NCBI RefSeq assembly: GCF_033118175.1
Contig: NC_083689.1
Location: 23,542,501-23,606,500 of the forward strand
Source of the DNA: Dama dama
Lineage: Eukaryota; Chordata; Mammalia; Artiodactyla; Cervidae
Reading direction: 5' to 3'
DNA: 64,000 bases
Under the pieces are notes generated by a model. The model was not told the origin of the DNA. It saw only the letters and a list, made by a program, of their open reading frames with translations, and did no database searches. Below, piece by piece: positions 45,477 to 59,001 of this stretch. Numbering within the stretch: the stretch's first letter is position 1; every line of letters begins with the position of its first letter. The translations under genes were made by a program, and so were the position numbers.

Positions 45477-45670
45477 TTGGTTTAGTTGCTAAGTCGTGTC
45501 TGCCTCTGTGACCCCATGAACGGTAGCCTGCCAGTCTCCTCTGTCCATGGGATTTCCCAGGCAAGAAGACTGGAGTAGATTGCCATTTCTTTCTCCAGGT
45601 GATCTTGCTGACTCAGGGATAAAACTTGAGTCTCCTGCATTGGCAGGTAGATTCTTTACCACTGAGCCAT
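45477..45670 (-). mobile_element. Bov-tA SINE
   Basis: TTTAGTTGCTAAGTCGTGTC ... CCACTGAGCCATCAGGAGGG; flanked by TTCCTTCTTA on both sides. Confidence 0.88.
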
Positions 45671-45814
45671 CAGGAGGGAATTCCTTCTTACGTCCTTTCC
45701 ACTGGGACCTTGAATTCTTCCCATTGGGAAAGTACATCTATTTCCCTGGCCCTGGAGCCAGACTTCCTCATGCCTCTCCTTGGCGCATAGATTGCAGTGG
45801 AAGTGATAGCACCA

Positions 45815-46165
45815 TATGTGCGTATGTGGAAGGTTTATGTCCCCTCTTAAATTTATATATTGATACCTAACCCCTAAGTTGATGGTGTTAGGAAGTGGTG
45901 CCTTTTGAGGGGTGATAAAGTCATGAGGGTGAAGTGCCTCATGAATGGGATTAGTGCCCTTTTAAAGGGACCCCAGAGAGCCCTCTCACCCCTTGTGCCA
46001 TGTGACGACACTGCAAAAAGGTGGCCATCTCTGAACCAGGACTCGGGCTCTCAGCAGACACTGGATCTGCTGGTGCCTTGGTCTCAGACTCCCTAGTCTC
46101 CAGAACTGAGCAATTTCTGTTTATAAGTTCCCACTCTGGTGTCATGATGGAGCATCTGTTTGAGC
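45815..46165 (+). mobile_element. MaLR-type LTR
   Basis: TGATACCTAACCCCTAAGTTG, TGAATGGGATTAGTGCCC, AGACTCCCTAGTCTCCAGAAC. Confidence 0.65.
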
Positions 46166-46392
46166 TGCTAATCTGATTCTAAGCCTAGACCTTCAGAGCC
46201 TTTGCCCACATCCTGTCCATTCTCAGGGGTATCCTGCTACAACATGGGGGACCCCAGACTAGCCCACTGGAGGAGGAGATGCCACAGGGAGGAGGGCCTT
46301 GGTGCAGGGCCTGCTCTCCAGGAGCAGAGCTGCCTGCCACTGACCCAGCCCAGCGCAGCCCACGGGGTGAAGAGCAAAGTAATGGATAGCTG

Positions 46393-46510
46393 TTTTGTTT
46401 TGGCTGAGCCACTTGGCACGTGAGATCTTAGTTCCCCAACCAGGGATTGAACCCACACCCCATTCGTTGGAAGCTTGAAGTCTTAAGCACTGGACCACCA
46501 GGGAAATCCC
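46393..46510 (-). mobile_element. CHR-type SINE
   Basis: GGCACGTGAGATCTTAGTTCC ... CTGGACCACCAGGGAAATCCC. Confidence 0.85.
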
Positions 46511-46524
46511 AATGATGGCTATTT

Positions 46525-47640
46525 TAAGCCAGGGCTCAGCAAACCTTGTCTGTAAAGGGTCAGAGGGTAAATATTTTCCACTCTGTGGGTGTCTTAGTTC
46601 AGCCTTCTGTGATCAAACACAGACTGGATGACTTGTAAATAACAGTTTATTCCTCTGAGTTCCCATGGCTGGAGGTCTGCCATCAGGGCACAGACAGGGC
46701 TGGGCTGTGCTAAGAACCCTCTCTGGGTTGCAGACACTGACTTCTGTTTGTCTCACATAGAGGAGCGCAGAGGGTGGAGGAAGCCCTCCTGTGACTTTTT
46801 TTTTAAACTTTTTATTTTGTATTGGGGTGTAGCTGATTAACATTGTTGTAATAGTTTCAGTTGAACAGATAAGGGACTCAGCCATACATATACATGTATT
46901 AATTTTCCCCCAAACTCCCCTCCCATCCAGGCTGCCATGTAACATTGAGCAGAGTTCCCTGTGCTATACATAGGTCCTTGTTGGTTATCCATTTTAAACA
47001 TAGCAGTGTGTACGTGCCCATCCAAAATTCCCTAACTATCCTTTTCCCCCATCCTTCCCCCCACCAACCATAAATTCCCATAAATTCATTCTCTCAGTCT
47101 GTGAGTCTTTTTCTATTTTGTAAGTAAGTCCATCTGTATTATTTCTTTTGAGATTCCACATATAAGGGATGTCATTCGATATTGCTCCTCTGTCTGATTC
47201 ACTTTCATCCTATGACTTTTATAAGGACACTGATCCCATCTCAGGGGCCCCACCCTCATGACGTCATCTAATGCTAAATTACCTCCCAAAGGCCCCACCT
47301 CCTAACATCATATTCAGGGGAAGGGGGTTCAGCATAACAATTTTGCGGAGACACAGACATTCAGCCCACAGCAGCAGACTGTACTATACGTGTCACCACT
47401 ACAGAGCTCTGCCACCATAGGGTGGAAGCAGCTGAAGACGAGATGTAAACAAGTGGATGTGGCTGTGGGCACTCAAAACTTTTATATTTTGACACTGATG
47501 TGAATTTCGTATACTTTTCACGTGTCATGAAATCGTACTCTCTTAACCCTCTCCAACCACTTAAAAATGCAAAATCCATTCTCTGCTCATGGGCTGTGCA
47601 AAAGCAGGCAGTGGGCAGGTGTGGCCACATTGTCCAAGCC
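46525..47640 (-). mobile_element. hAT-like DNA element > MLT1 LTR > L1-BT nest
   Basis: The outer pieces 46525-46591 (CTCAGCAAACCTTGTCTGTAAAGGGTCAG) and 47381-47640 resemble an old hAT element. Between them is a minus MLT1 LTR (46592-46787, 47221-47380; GTCTTAGTTCAGCC ... GACACAGACATTCAGCCC). This LTR is cut by a minus L1-BT (46800-47208) flanked by CCTRTGACTTTT (46788-46799 and 47209-47220). Confidence 0.75.
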
Positions 47641-48147
47641 TTGCTTTAAATCCCTTCCGTTTCTCTTTAATGGTCTAGTTGGGGCTCCACCATGCCACTC
47701 CTGAGAAGGGTGTGAGACCATAGGACCTGCACACACCTTACCCACCACCCCCGCCCCATAGCTCCAGGGCATCTGTGCTCTGCTTCCTCACAGAGCTTGC
47801 TCAGCTAAAGAAATGCCAGGTCACACATGATCCTCCCAGACCATGGACACCTTTGTGCCGTTGGTGAGCAGTGACTCAGCATATGGTGGACCCAGTGTTC
47901 CCTTTGGGGTCACAGCTACTGCTCTGATCACTGTCACCAAACGTTTATTTACTTGACTGCTTGGCAAGCCCCCATTTGGGTGTTTGCAAAGCTCTTGACT
48001 ACCAGGAACCAGCATGGCCAGATTTTGTGCAGGAGGCCTGAAGTCTCATGCGTCTTCTCCCCACTTCCACCAGGCTGGTTGAGGCCCATGTGTGTCAGGT
48101 CCTCTAAGGACCCTCAACTTCTGCCGTCCACAGCCCTCACTGCCTGT

Positions 48148-48502
48148 CTAGTCCGCTCGGGCCATCACAACAGAGCACCACAGACTGGGCGGTCTAAACA
48201 ACACATATATTTCTCACAGTCTGGAAGCTGCATGTTCAAGACCAAGGTGCCAGCAGGGTTGGTTCCTCCCAAGGCCTCTCTCCTTGGCCCACAGAGGGCT
48301 GCCTTCTTCCCATGTCCTTGTGTGGTCTTCCCTCTGTGAGGCATCCCCAGCGTGTCTTCTCATAAGAATCCCAGCCTCACAGGATGAGGACCCCACCCTT
48401 ACAGCTTCATGTAATTCTGTAAGGACTGTATCTCCAAACAAGTCACATTGGGGTTAGGGCTTCATGTGAACTTAGGGGAGGGCACAATTCAGAGCATAGC
48501 AC
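48148..48502 (-). mobile_element. MLT1-type LTR (minus)
   Basis: GTCCGCTCGGGCCATCACAAC ... TGTATCTCCAAACAAGTCAC ... CAATTCAGAGCATAGCA. Confidence 0.75.
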
Positions 48503-48973
48503 CCCATTAGCACCCTGAAACAGGACAGATCTCGTCCTAAGAAACTTCGGTGACTTCCATGTTCTGCCTGGCATCCCTGAGCCCACCGCCCAGTCTCCTG
48601 TCACCCACAGCTCCTCCATGCCTCCACACACAGGGCTGTTCTGCCAACCTCCGTGCTCATCTCCCATCCCCACATGTGTGCCAGGCCCTGCTCTCAGCCT
48701 GGGGCCTGCATCTGAGCCCCTCTCTGGAACCCCAGAAACCTCCATAGTCAGGGCTTTCAGGTCCGGGGTTGGAGGGGGAGGCTCCCGCCACCTGCCCGGC
48801 TGTCGGCACACCCATCCTTCTCCCAGACAGCCTGTTTCCATCTCCCCTGCCCCTCCCCCAGCATCTCAGCTATTCCCTCAGGAGAGGCGCTTCCTCCTGT
48901 CATCTGAGCAGATGGGAGAGGGACCTCTGGTAAGGTCAAGGGTGTTTCACCATCCCAAATAAAACTCAGAGCT

Positions 48974-49105
48974 GGGACTCCCCTGGTGGTCCAGTGGCTA
49001 AGAATTCGCACCCAATGCAAGGGACCCAGGTTCAGTTCCTGGTTAGGGAACTAGATCCCACATGCTGCAACTGAAGATCCCAAGTACTGCAACTAAGCTC
49101 CAGCA
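48974..49105 (+). mobile_element. CHR-type SINE
   Basis: GACTCCCCTGGTGGTCCAG ... CTCCAGCACAGCC; flanks ACTCAGAGCTG and CCTCAAAGCTG. Confidence 0.85.
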
Positions 49106-49318
49106 CAGCCAAAAAACAAACCTCAAAGCTGATGTATACTCAACCCTGTGCATCTCACAGCCAACTGGCCTTCTCACAGCTGTGACCTTTGCCTGCCTTC
49201 ATAATAAACCTGATGGGAGCACCCTGCAGGACACAGGAACACCTGAGGTCTCCCAGCACTGAGTTACATCAAGGCCATCTGTGGGCAGACGCTCCTCTGG
49301 TCCTTGACTTTGGTTTAG

Positions 49319-49535
49319 CCTGTGCTAAGTCGTTTCAGTCACGTCCAACTCTTCTGCGAACCCATGGACTGTAGCCCACCAGTCTCCTCTGTCCATAGGA
49401 TTCTCCAGGCAACAATACTGCAGTGGGTTGCCATTTCCTTCTCCAAGGGATCTTCCCGATCCAGGGATCAAACCCGTGTCTTCTATGTCTCCTGCATTGG
49501 CATGCGAGTTCTTTACCATTAGCGCCACCTGGGAA
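49319..49535 (-). mobile_element. Bov-tA SINE (variant with extra head bases)
   Basis: CTAAGTCGTTTCAGTCACGTC ... TTCTATGTCTCCTGCATTGG ... GCGCCACCTGGGAA; the same variant as the copy nested at 51271-51496. Confidence 0.88.
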
Positions 49536-49786
49536 TCAGTCTTCAAACCTCAAGGTGTGTGATCATCACTACTCGGGGTCATACACAACCAAAATGTGTC
49601 TTGAGTCCTCAGTTTATGCCCACAAGACATGCTGTCTCGAGCCTGATCTCCAGTCAGACGGCAGCCCGCAGCGTCCCAGGGGTCCTTCTGGAGCAGGGTG
49701 TGGACCAGGCGTAATTGAGCATGTGACACCGCCCATCCGCGGCCTGGGTCTCAGAGCTGGTGCCCTGGGATCGGGCATGTCCTAGA

Positions 49787-49925
49787 CCAGTAGCTCTCAG
49801 ATGGTGTTTGGGAGTATCTCTGGTTGTCACGACTGTGGGCGCTGCCGGCACTGAGTGGGTGGAGGCCAAGGATGCTGTTCCAAAGCCCGAAGTGCCTAGG
49901 ACGGTCCCCTACAGAGAGAGATGGG
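49787..49925 (+). mobile_element. MER5-type hAT element
   Basis: CCAGTAGCTCTCAGATGG, CTGCCGGCACTGAGTGGGTGG. Confidence 0.6.
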
Positions 49926-50272
49926 GGTCACAGTGTCAGCAGGACCAGGAGCGATAAAGCCTGCCCTAAATGGAGCAGGAATGATCAAGTTCAACAACCG
50001 CCCACCTCAGTGGTTCCCTGCATGAGGACCCCACTGGACGGAGACACAGCTTTTAACCTGAGCTGGGTCGCTGCAGCCGCCAGTGAAGAGCACCCAAAGT
50101 TGTTTTGGCTTCCTCGTTGGGGCCCTCAGCTAAAGGAGACTCACCCTTCCATCCGGGAGACACTTGCCTCTGCCTCCTCAGCTGGCACCACTTGGTGCGC
50201 TGGGCTTCAGGGCTGCGAGGGGAGACCCCACTGGACGGAGGTGGGGGCCCTTGGCATGCTGGGAAGCTCGGG

Positions 50273-50482
50273 ACTCCCCTGGCGGTCCAGGGATTGAGAA
50301 TCCGCCTTCCCATGCAGGGGACGTGGGCTCCATCCCTGATCGGGGAACAAAGATCCTATCTGCCTCGGGGCAACTAAGCCCGTGTGCCGTAACTACTAAG
50401 CCTGTGCGCTGCAACAAGAGAAAGCCCTTGCGCTGCCACTAAGACCTAGGGCAGCTAAAAAAATAAATCTTTTAAAAAGAAG
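50273..50482 (+). mobile_element. Long CHR-type SINE
   Basis: GACTCCCCTGGCGGTCCAG ... CAACAAGAGAAAGCCCTTGC and an A-rich tail. Confidence 0.85.
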
Positions 50483-50948
50483 AAGGAAGCAGTGTGCAGC
50501 TGATGGCCTCTTCCCCAGCAGAGGCAGCAGGGCTCAGCCCAGAGAGCTCCAGTTCTGTCCTTGCAGCTTGGACAGCTCAGACCGCCTTGGTGAGCCTTCT
50601 GGGTGGCTTCAATGGCATGGCCTTTTATCATCCTCCCGAAGTCCATGCCTTCTGTTTTCCTTGCCGGTTTGGGCTGGGACCACCCCTGTCCCATGCACTG
50701 TCCCATGTGACTGAGTCAGGAGAAGGTGGCCCCAGCTCCCCAACAAGTCCTGGTGGAGGTGAAGCAGGCGCCCTTGCCCCATTGCCCTCAACCGTGCCCT
50801 GGTTGGAGCTGGTGGTATGGGACCCAAGCAGCACAAAAACAAGCCCTGAGGGGAAGCTGGCACAAGAAGACATGTATAGAACATGCACAGAACACAGGTG
50901 ATGGTAGAAAATTGCAAATAGTATGTGGTGGTTTAACACATGGCCATA

Positions 50949-51075
50949 GGGACTTCCCTGGGGGGTCCAGTGGCTAAAGACTCCACTGCAGGGGGTGCAG
51001 GGGGAGCAGGATCAATCCCTGGTTGGGGAATAAGATCCAGCATGTCTCATTATGTGGCCAAAAATTTAAAAATAT
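50949..51075 (+). mobile_element. CHR-type SINE
   Basis: AGGGACTTCCCTGGGGGGTCC ... ATCAATCCCTGGTTGGGG ... GTGGCCAAAAATTT. Confidence 0.8.
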
Positions 51076-51215
51076 AACACAGATCTTTAAAAAGATAATA
51101 AAATTTTTTCCATAAGTTCTCATATTCAACATATAAATAAGCTTACTCCTTCCTTCAGAAGTTGGGGCCTAATACTCTCCCCTTGAGGGTGGGGTGGATT
51201 CAGTGGTTCACTTCT

Positions 51216-51582
51216 TTTTTTTTTTTTTAATTTCTTGGCCATGCCACCAGGCATATGGGATCTAGTTCTTTGTGCACATGCATGCTAAGTTGCTTCAGTC
51301 ATGTCCAGCTCTTTGTGTCCCTGTGAACTGGGCCTTCCGGGCTCATCTGCCCATGGGATTCTCCAGGCAAGAATACTGGAGTGGGTTTCCATGCCCTCCT
51401 CCAGGGGATCTTCCCAACTCAGGGATGAAACCCACGTCTCTTATGTCTCCTGCATTGGCAGGCAGGTTCTTTACCATGAGCGCCACCTGGGAAGCCGCTT
51501 TAGTCCTCTGACCAGGGATCAAACCCACGTTTCCTGCATTGGAAGCCCGGAGTCTTAACCTCTGGACCACCAGGGGAGTCCC
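51216..51582 (-). mobile_element. CHR SINE (minus) with nested Bov-tA (minus, about 51271-51496)
   Basis: The CHR is flanked by a perfect 16-bp duplication TCAGTGGTTCACTTCT (51200-51215 and 51583-51598). The inner Bov-tA runs from GCTAAGTTGCTTCAGTCATG to AGCGCCACCTGGGAAGCC. Confidence 0.92.
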
Positions 51583-51957
51583 TCAGTGGTTCACTTCTAA
51601 CACAGAATGTGGCGGAAGTCATGCCATGCGATGTCTGAAGCTGTGTCATAACAAGGATAGCTTCCACCTGGTCCTTCCCCCCTGTCTCATTCTGGGGGAA
51701 GCAGGTAGCCATGTTGTAAGAACACCCAAGCAGCACTGGGAAATCATGTGAAGGAGCCCAGCACGTGAAGGAGCCACCCTAGAAGCAGGTCCCACTACCG
51801 CAGTCGGGCCTTCGGGCAACGCTGCCCCAGCCGACTTCTTATTGGCAACTTCATGAAGACCCTGACTCAGAGCCCACGCACACAACCCCCAAATTCTGAC
51901 CCACAGAAACTGTGAAGACGGTAAACTATTGTTTGGAGCCACATCACTGGGGGTAGT

Positions 51958-52795
51958 TTCCTAAGTTGAAGTATAATCACTTATAATAATCTGTTAGTTT
52001 CAGGTATGTAACATAGAGATTTGATATATTTTTATGCATCACGGAATGGTCACCAGGATAAAGTCTAGTTATCATCTGCCACCATGAAAGTTTATCAACT
52101 ATTTATTTATAAATACATCTATATTAATAAATAATAATAACTATAGTATTAAATAATATTAAATATATCTTTATAGCAGTATTATTGACTATATTCCCCA
52201 TGCTGCATATTACAATCCTGTGGCTTATTTAAGGACTGGTAGTTTCTTCCTCTTCACCTCCCTTACCTGTTTCACTCATCTTCCTGTCCTGCCTCCCTTC
52301 TGGCTACCACCAGTTTGTTCTCTGTATCTATGAGTCTGCTTCTGTTTTGTCATGTTTATTCATCTGTTTTATAGATTCTTCATGTAAATGGGATCATGTG
52401 TTGTTTGTCTTTCTCTGACTTATTTCACTCAGCATAGTACTCTGTTGTCACAAATAGCAAGATTTCATTCTTTTTTATGGCTGAGTAATATTCTGTTGTG
52501 CACACACATACCTGTGTGTGTACTTAAGTGTCTGTTGTTAGATGAGTGGATAAAGATACATATATCTTCTTTATCTATTCATCTATCCATGGACACTTAG
52601 GTCAATTCCATATCTTGGTTATTGTAAGTAATGCTGCAGCGAACATTGAGGTGTATAATCTTTTCAAATTAGTGTTTTTGTTTACTTCAGAAAATTACCC
52701 AGAAATGAAATTGTTGGATCATATGTTAGTTCTGTTTTTAGTTTTTTGAGGAGCCTTCAAACTGTTTTCCATAGTGGCTGCACCAACTGACATTT
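51958..52795 (-). mobile_element. Old L1 3' region
   Basis: CTATGAGTCTGCTTCTGTTTTG, GGCTGAGTAATATTCTGTTG, CTGTTTTCCATAGTGGCTGC; minus orientation, with an AT-rich patch at 52095-52175. Confidence 0.8.
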
Positions 52796-53336
52796 ATTGG
52801 GGGTAATTTTTAACTCTTCAATAGCTAACTGATACATAATATAGGTACCGTCCAATAGTAAAATAGGCAAATGAATTGTGATATAGTCAAACAAATGAAT
52901 AGCCTTTATGGTTTGAGAGGCCCAGGGCAAATGTACAAATGGAAGCTGGCATGCCATGTCCTAACATTTCAACATTATAGACCAAGCTGGCAAAAATTAG
53001 ATACCATATGTCCTGTCCCACATACCTCAACAAATATACCTTTCTAATGAGCAAGAAAAAAAGTTACACTGGTTTATGGTTTTCAAATCATCATAGGTTA
53101 CTACTGAGTGTGTCTGGTGATGGGCTGGTGATGTTTGGGTGTCTGAAATAGAACCATACTAATTCATAAATGATTATATATTCTGTAAACTTTAAGTTAG
53201 GTGTTTTCTTTTCAGTATGAATGATGTTTGTGTAATGAAGATTTTCATATCATTTGAGTTTTGTTACAATAATGACCTGAAGCAGCTGGTGTGGGCTGAC
53301 TTGTGTCACATAAAATTCATATTTGGCCGTTAGGTT

Positions 53337-53980
53337 TGGGGCATCAGGCCTTCAGTCCTAACTAAAGAATGTGACTGTAGAAGATAGGGTTTTTGAAGAG
53401 ATAATTACAGTAAAATGAGGTATTGTGTGTGTGTGCTTGGTCGTGTCCAACTCTGTGACCTTATGGACTGTAGCCCTCCAGGCCCCTCTGTCCATGGGAT
53501 TTCCCAGGCAAGAATACTGGAGCAGGTTGCCACTTCCTTCTCCAGGGGATCTTCCCTGGATCTTTTGACCCAGGGATCGAACGTGTGTCTCCTGCATCAG
53601 CAGGCGTGTTCTTTACCACTGAACCACCAGGGAAGCTATAAATGAGCTATGAGGATGGCCCTGATCCAATATGCCTGGTGTCCTTATAAGAGGAGGAGAT
53701 TAGGGGACCTCCCTGCTGGTCCAATGGCTAAGACTCCATGCTCCCAATGCAGGGGGCCCGGGTTTGATCCCTGGTCAGGGAACTAGATCCCACATGCTGC
53801 GACTAAAAGATAACCTGCGTGCCACAGTGAAGGTCGAAGATCCCGTGTGCTGCAACTAAGACCTAGCACAGCCGAATAGATAAGTCAAAAGAGAGAGAGA
53901 TTAGCACACAGACACACACACATAAAGGGAGACCATATCAGGACGTGGGGAGAGGCCCCAGCACCGAGGGCCAGGACACT
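53337..53980 (+). mobile_element. MLT1-type LTR with Bov-tA (minus, 53423-53635) and CHR (plus, 53706-53890)
   Basis: MLT1 pieces CCTGATCCAATATGCCTGGTG and GACGTGGGGAGAGGCCC bracket two later SINEs. Confidence 0.75.
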
Positions 53981-54689
53981 ACCTGTTGCGCTGCTCCATC
54001 CACCATTCCCCATGCTAATATTTCCTGAGTGCCTGCCATGTGCCAGGTGCCACTGTGGTGCTGGGACATGGCCTGAGACCCACTGCAGTTCCTGGGGCTT
54101 CACGGTGGTAGAAGTGGTGGTGGAAGGATTGCATCAGGCAATGCTGTGAGGAAGAATGAAGCGGGTGACGGGGGCAGGGTGATGAGTTCCAGGATACCGC
54201 TGCTCTCCTCCAAGGGCTCAGGGAGGGCTGGAGGAGGGGCGAGGAGGGGAGTGAGTGGGTGTGGGCGGGGATGGGGCCGAGGGCCTTGGGAAGGTCTGAG
54301 CAGGAGGGTAACCTGGTCAGGTCTGTGCTTGGAGAGGACCCCTTTGGCTGCCTGGAGGAATGAGGAGCTGCTGGCCAGGAGCTGGGCAGGGTCCTGGCAG
54401 GGCAATGCAGTGGGCTCTGCTTGACCCTCAGCGCCCCCAGCATGGCCTGTATAACACACTCCCAGTGTGGTCCCCACTTCTCCATGGGTCTCCCACTGGA
54501 CAGTGAGCCGCTTGAGGGGCAGGAGTGGCACTGTGGGCGCCATGTGTGAGTCTAGTGTCGGCCCAGAAGGTGTGTGAAGGCGCTAGCGGACCAGTGCTGC
54601 CGGCCCTCGTCCCTCCACGCTCTGGGCCTGCCTGGCCCCAGGCTGGGCACACACCTCGCCTCATCCCCTATGGGGTTTGCGGGAACATT

Positions 54690-55860
54690 CTTCTTTCAAA
54701 CTTGAAGCGTAGTTGATCTACAATGTTGTGTTAGTTTAAGAAGTACAGCAAAGCGATTCAGTATTTGCAGGTTCTCTATCATTATAGATTATGATATAAT
54801 AAGATGTGAACATAGTCCCCCATGCTCTCTATTTTAATACATAATAGTATATATCTGTTAATCCCATACTCCCAGTTTATCCCTCACTCCCCTCCCCTTT
54901 GGTAAACGTAAAGTTTTCTGTGTCTATGTGTCTTGTTCTGTTTTGTGAATAGATTCATTCATTATTTTTAGATTCCACATATAAATTATATCCTTGACAC
55001 TTGTTTTTCTCTGTCCGACTTACTTCACTTAGTATGATAATCTCTAGGTACATCCATGTTGTTGCAAATGGCAATATTTCTTTCTTTTTTATGACTGAGT
55101 AATATTCCATTGTGTGTGTATATATGCATATATATACATACCACATCTTCTTTATGTATTAATCTGTGAATGGACACTTAGGTTGCTTCCATGTCTTGGC
55201 AACTGTAACAGTGCTGCTGAGAACATTGAGGTGCATGTATCTTTTTTAATTAGAGTGTTTTGTCTTTTCTGGATATAAATCCAGGAGCGGGATTACTGGA
55301 TCATATGGTAGCTCTATTTTTAAAAATTTATTTGTTTTTATGTTTGTATTTTGGGGCTGCATTGCACAGATTGTGGGATTTTAGTTCCCAACCAAGGATT
55401 GGACCCAGGGCTTCCCTGGTGGCTCAGATGGTAAAGAATCTGCCTGCAATGTGGGAGACCTGGGTTCAGTCCCTGGGTCAGGAAGATCCCCTGGAGAAGG
55501 GAATGGCAACCCACTCTGGTATTCTTACCTGGAGAATTCCACGGACAGAGGAGCCTGCTGGGCTATAGTCCAATGTGTTGCAAAGAGTTGGACACGACTG
55601 AGTGACTAACACACACACCCACACACAAGGATTGAACCCAGGCCCTTGGCAGTGAGAGTGTGGAGTTCTAGCCACTGAGCCGCCAGAGATTGCTTCTGTT
55701 TTTATTTTTTAGGGAATGTCCACGCTGTTTTCCATAGTGACTGCACCAGTGTACATTCCCACCAACCATGTAGGAGGGTTGCGGGAACTTTCTTATATGA
55801 TTCTTATTGGAATTGGGCTAAAATCTTTGCTGATACCGTTCCCCAATATGTGGGTTTTTA
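54690..55860 (-). mobile_element. L1-BT 3' part (minus) with a CHR/Bov-tA nest
   Basis: L1 sequence (TTGAAGCGTAGTTGATCTAC ... GATTACTGGATCATATGG) resumes at 55692 (GGAATGTCCACGCTGTTTTCC). The gap is a minus CHR SINE (55328-55409 and 55643-55691) containing a plus Bov-tA (55410-55626). The Bov-tA is flanked by AAGGATTGGACCCAGG (55394-55409) and the same 16-mer with one mismatch (55627-55642). Confidence 0.88.
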
Positions 55861-56091
55861 AATTCAAACACTCTCTATGGGTTGGCTGATATTTAGCAGA
55901 GTAAGGGGTGCGGGGATCAGACCGATCTGGGTTCAAATAGAGTACCTCACTTATCACCTGTCCTCAGAGTTCCTCATCTAGACAGTGGGGACAGACCAGC
56001 AGGTGGACTGACAGCCAGCCAGTGCCTTCTGTAAGGGCCAGAAGGTGGGATGAGGTGAGGTAGATAAGAGGCCTAGGCTCTGGGCCCCCTA

Positions 56092-56289
56092 TGGGCTTCC
56101 CTGGTGGCTCAGATGGTAAAGAATCTGCCTGCAATGCAGGAGACGTGGGTTCGATCCCTGGGTTGGGAAGATCCCCTGGAGAAGGGAATGGCTATCCACT
56201 CCAGTATTCTTGCCTGGGAAATCCCATGGACAGAGGAGCCTGGTAGGTTACAGTCCATGGGGTCACAAAGAATCAGACACAACTAAACA

Positions 56290-56334
<45 letters not shown>
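56092..56334 (+). mobile_element. Bov-tA SINE with (AC)n tail
   Basis: A near-consensus Bov-tA (GGGCTTCCCTGGTGGCTCAG ... CAGACACAACTAAACAG) whose 3' tail is about 22 AC units (56290-56334). It lies about 300 bp upstream of ZFR2 exon 2. Confidence 0.92.
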
Positions 56335-56336
<2 letters not shown>

Positions 56337-56560
56337 CTTCTTGCAGAGCAAACCATGAACAAGAGCTGGTTCTTGTAGGTAAAGAATTCTTAGTTTAGTG
56401 TTTATTGACCTTCCATGATTTTCCTGGAAATGGGGACCAGGCTGGCTCCAACTTTGCAAGCTTGCTGTGAGATCGTGTTAACTTGTGAAGAGCGCTTCCA
56501 ATGGTGCCAGCTTTCCCAGGAAGGTCTTGGACCGGGAGCACGCAGAGAGCTGGTGCCTAG

Positions 56561-57795
<1,235 letters not shown>

Positions 57796-57910
57796 GACAG
57801 TTACAGCTACGGACTGTCGACAGCCACCAGTGGCTATGAGAACAAACAGTACCCGCCATCTGTGGCCGGCCAGCCTCAGCTCCCAGCCGCGGCCACGCTC
57901 TGCCCGCCAG
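57796..57910 (+). CDS. ZFR2: ZFR2 coding exon 3
   Basis: The acceptor CTCTCTCAG is followed by 115 nt encoding DSYSYGLSTATSGYENKQYP and on to TLCPP plus one base, with donor CCGCCAG|GTGGGT (residues 92-129, ends in phase 1). The DSYSYG opening is shared with ZFR (DSYSYV) and ZFR2. It is a Tyr/Ser/Gln-rich, probably disordered linker. Confidence 0.93.
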
Positions 57911-58329
57911 GTGGGTCAGGGTGGGGGCCAGTGTCCTTGCTTATACAGGAGAGACCCTGGGAAAGTCCCATTTCAAACTCCAGATTCATAGTGCAGGAGT
58001 AGGGTGGGTTGTCTTGATACGCCCCTAGGTCTGCACAGGTCAGTGGGCCAGAGGGTGCGAAGGGAGGGTGGGGAGGTGAGGCAGAGAGACGGGGAGAGAC
58101 TGAAGTAGAGCTGGGAGTGGTTTCCCAGGAGGCTTTCCCAGGATGGAAGGAGGTGGGTTTCATGGAGGACATAGAGATGGAAGAACCGGGGGCTTCGGCC
58201 TCCAGCACCTCTCAGACACCTGGGCTTCTCGGCCAGATAGCAACACCATCGCCTGTGTGGCTCTTGCTGTCCACTCCCGGGACCCAGGGCCGCAGGGCTG
58301 ACTCTGCAGAGGCTATGCTTGCTCTCCAG
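57911..58329 (+). other. ZFR2: ZFR2 intron 3
   Basis: A 419-bp intron with donor GTGGGT and acceptor CTCTCCAG. It is unique sequence with no feature seen. Confidence 0.85.
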
Positions 58330-58533
58330 GGACCCAAGGAGCCTACGGGGGCGGTGGGTACAGCCAGGCACATCCCCTGCCACAGATGCCCACTGCCGAG
58401 GCAGGGCCGCCAGCCAGCGTCGCCTGCTCCAGCTACACCTACGCCCCAGCAAGCAGCGCCCAGCCCATGGCCTCCTCCGTCCCGACCCTGCCGGCCTCCT
58501 CATCCTTCATCGCAGCCTCCGCCCCGTACACGG
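58330..58533 (+). CDS. ZFR2: ZFR2 coding exon 4
   Basis: 204 nt, entering and leaving in phase 1 (residues 130-197). It encodes GTQGAYGGGGYSQAHPLPQM, then a Ser/Ala/Pro-rich stretch ending SAPYT, with donor ACACGG|GTGAGC. Gly130 is split across introns. It aligns with the human GTQEACGQ..SGYTYPTA..TAYTAPSYPNYD region only loosely, so this is the fastest-diverging part of the reading frame. No domain is expected here. Confidence 0.88.
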
Positions 58534-59001
<468 letters not shown>

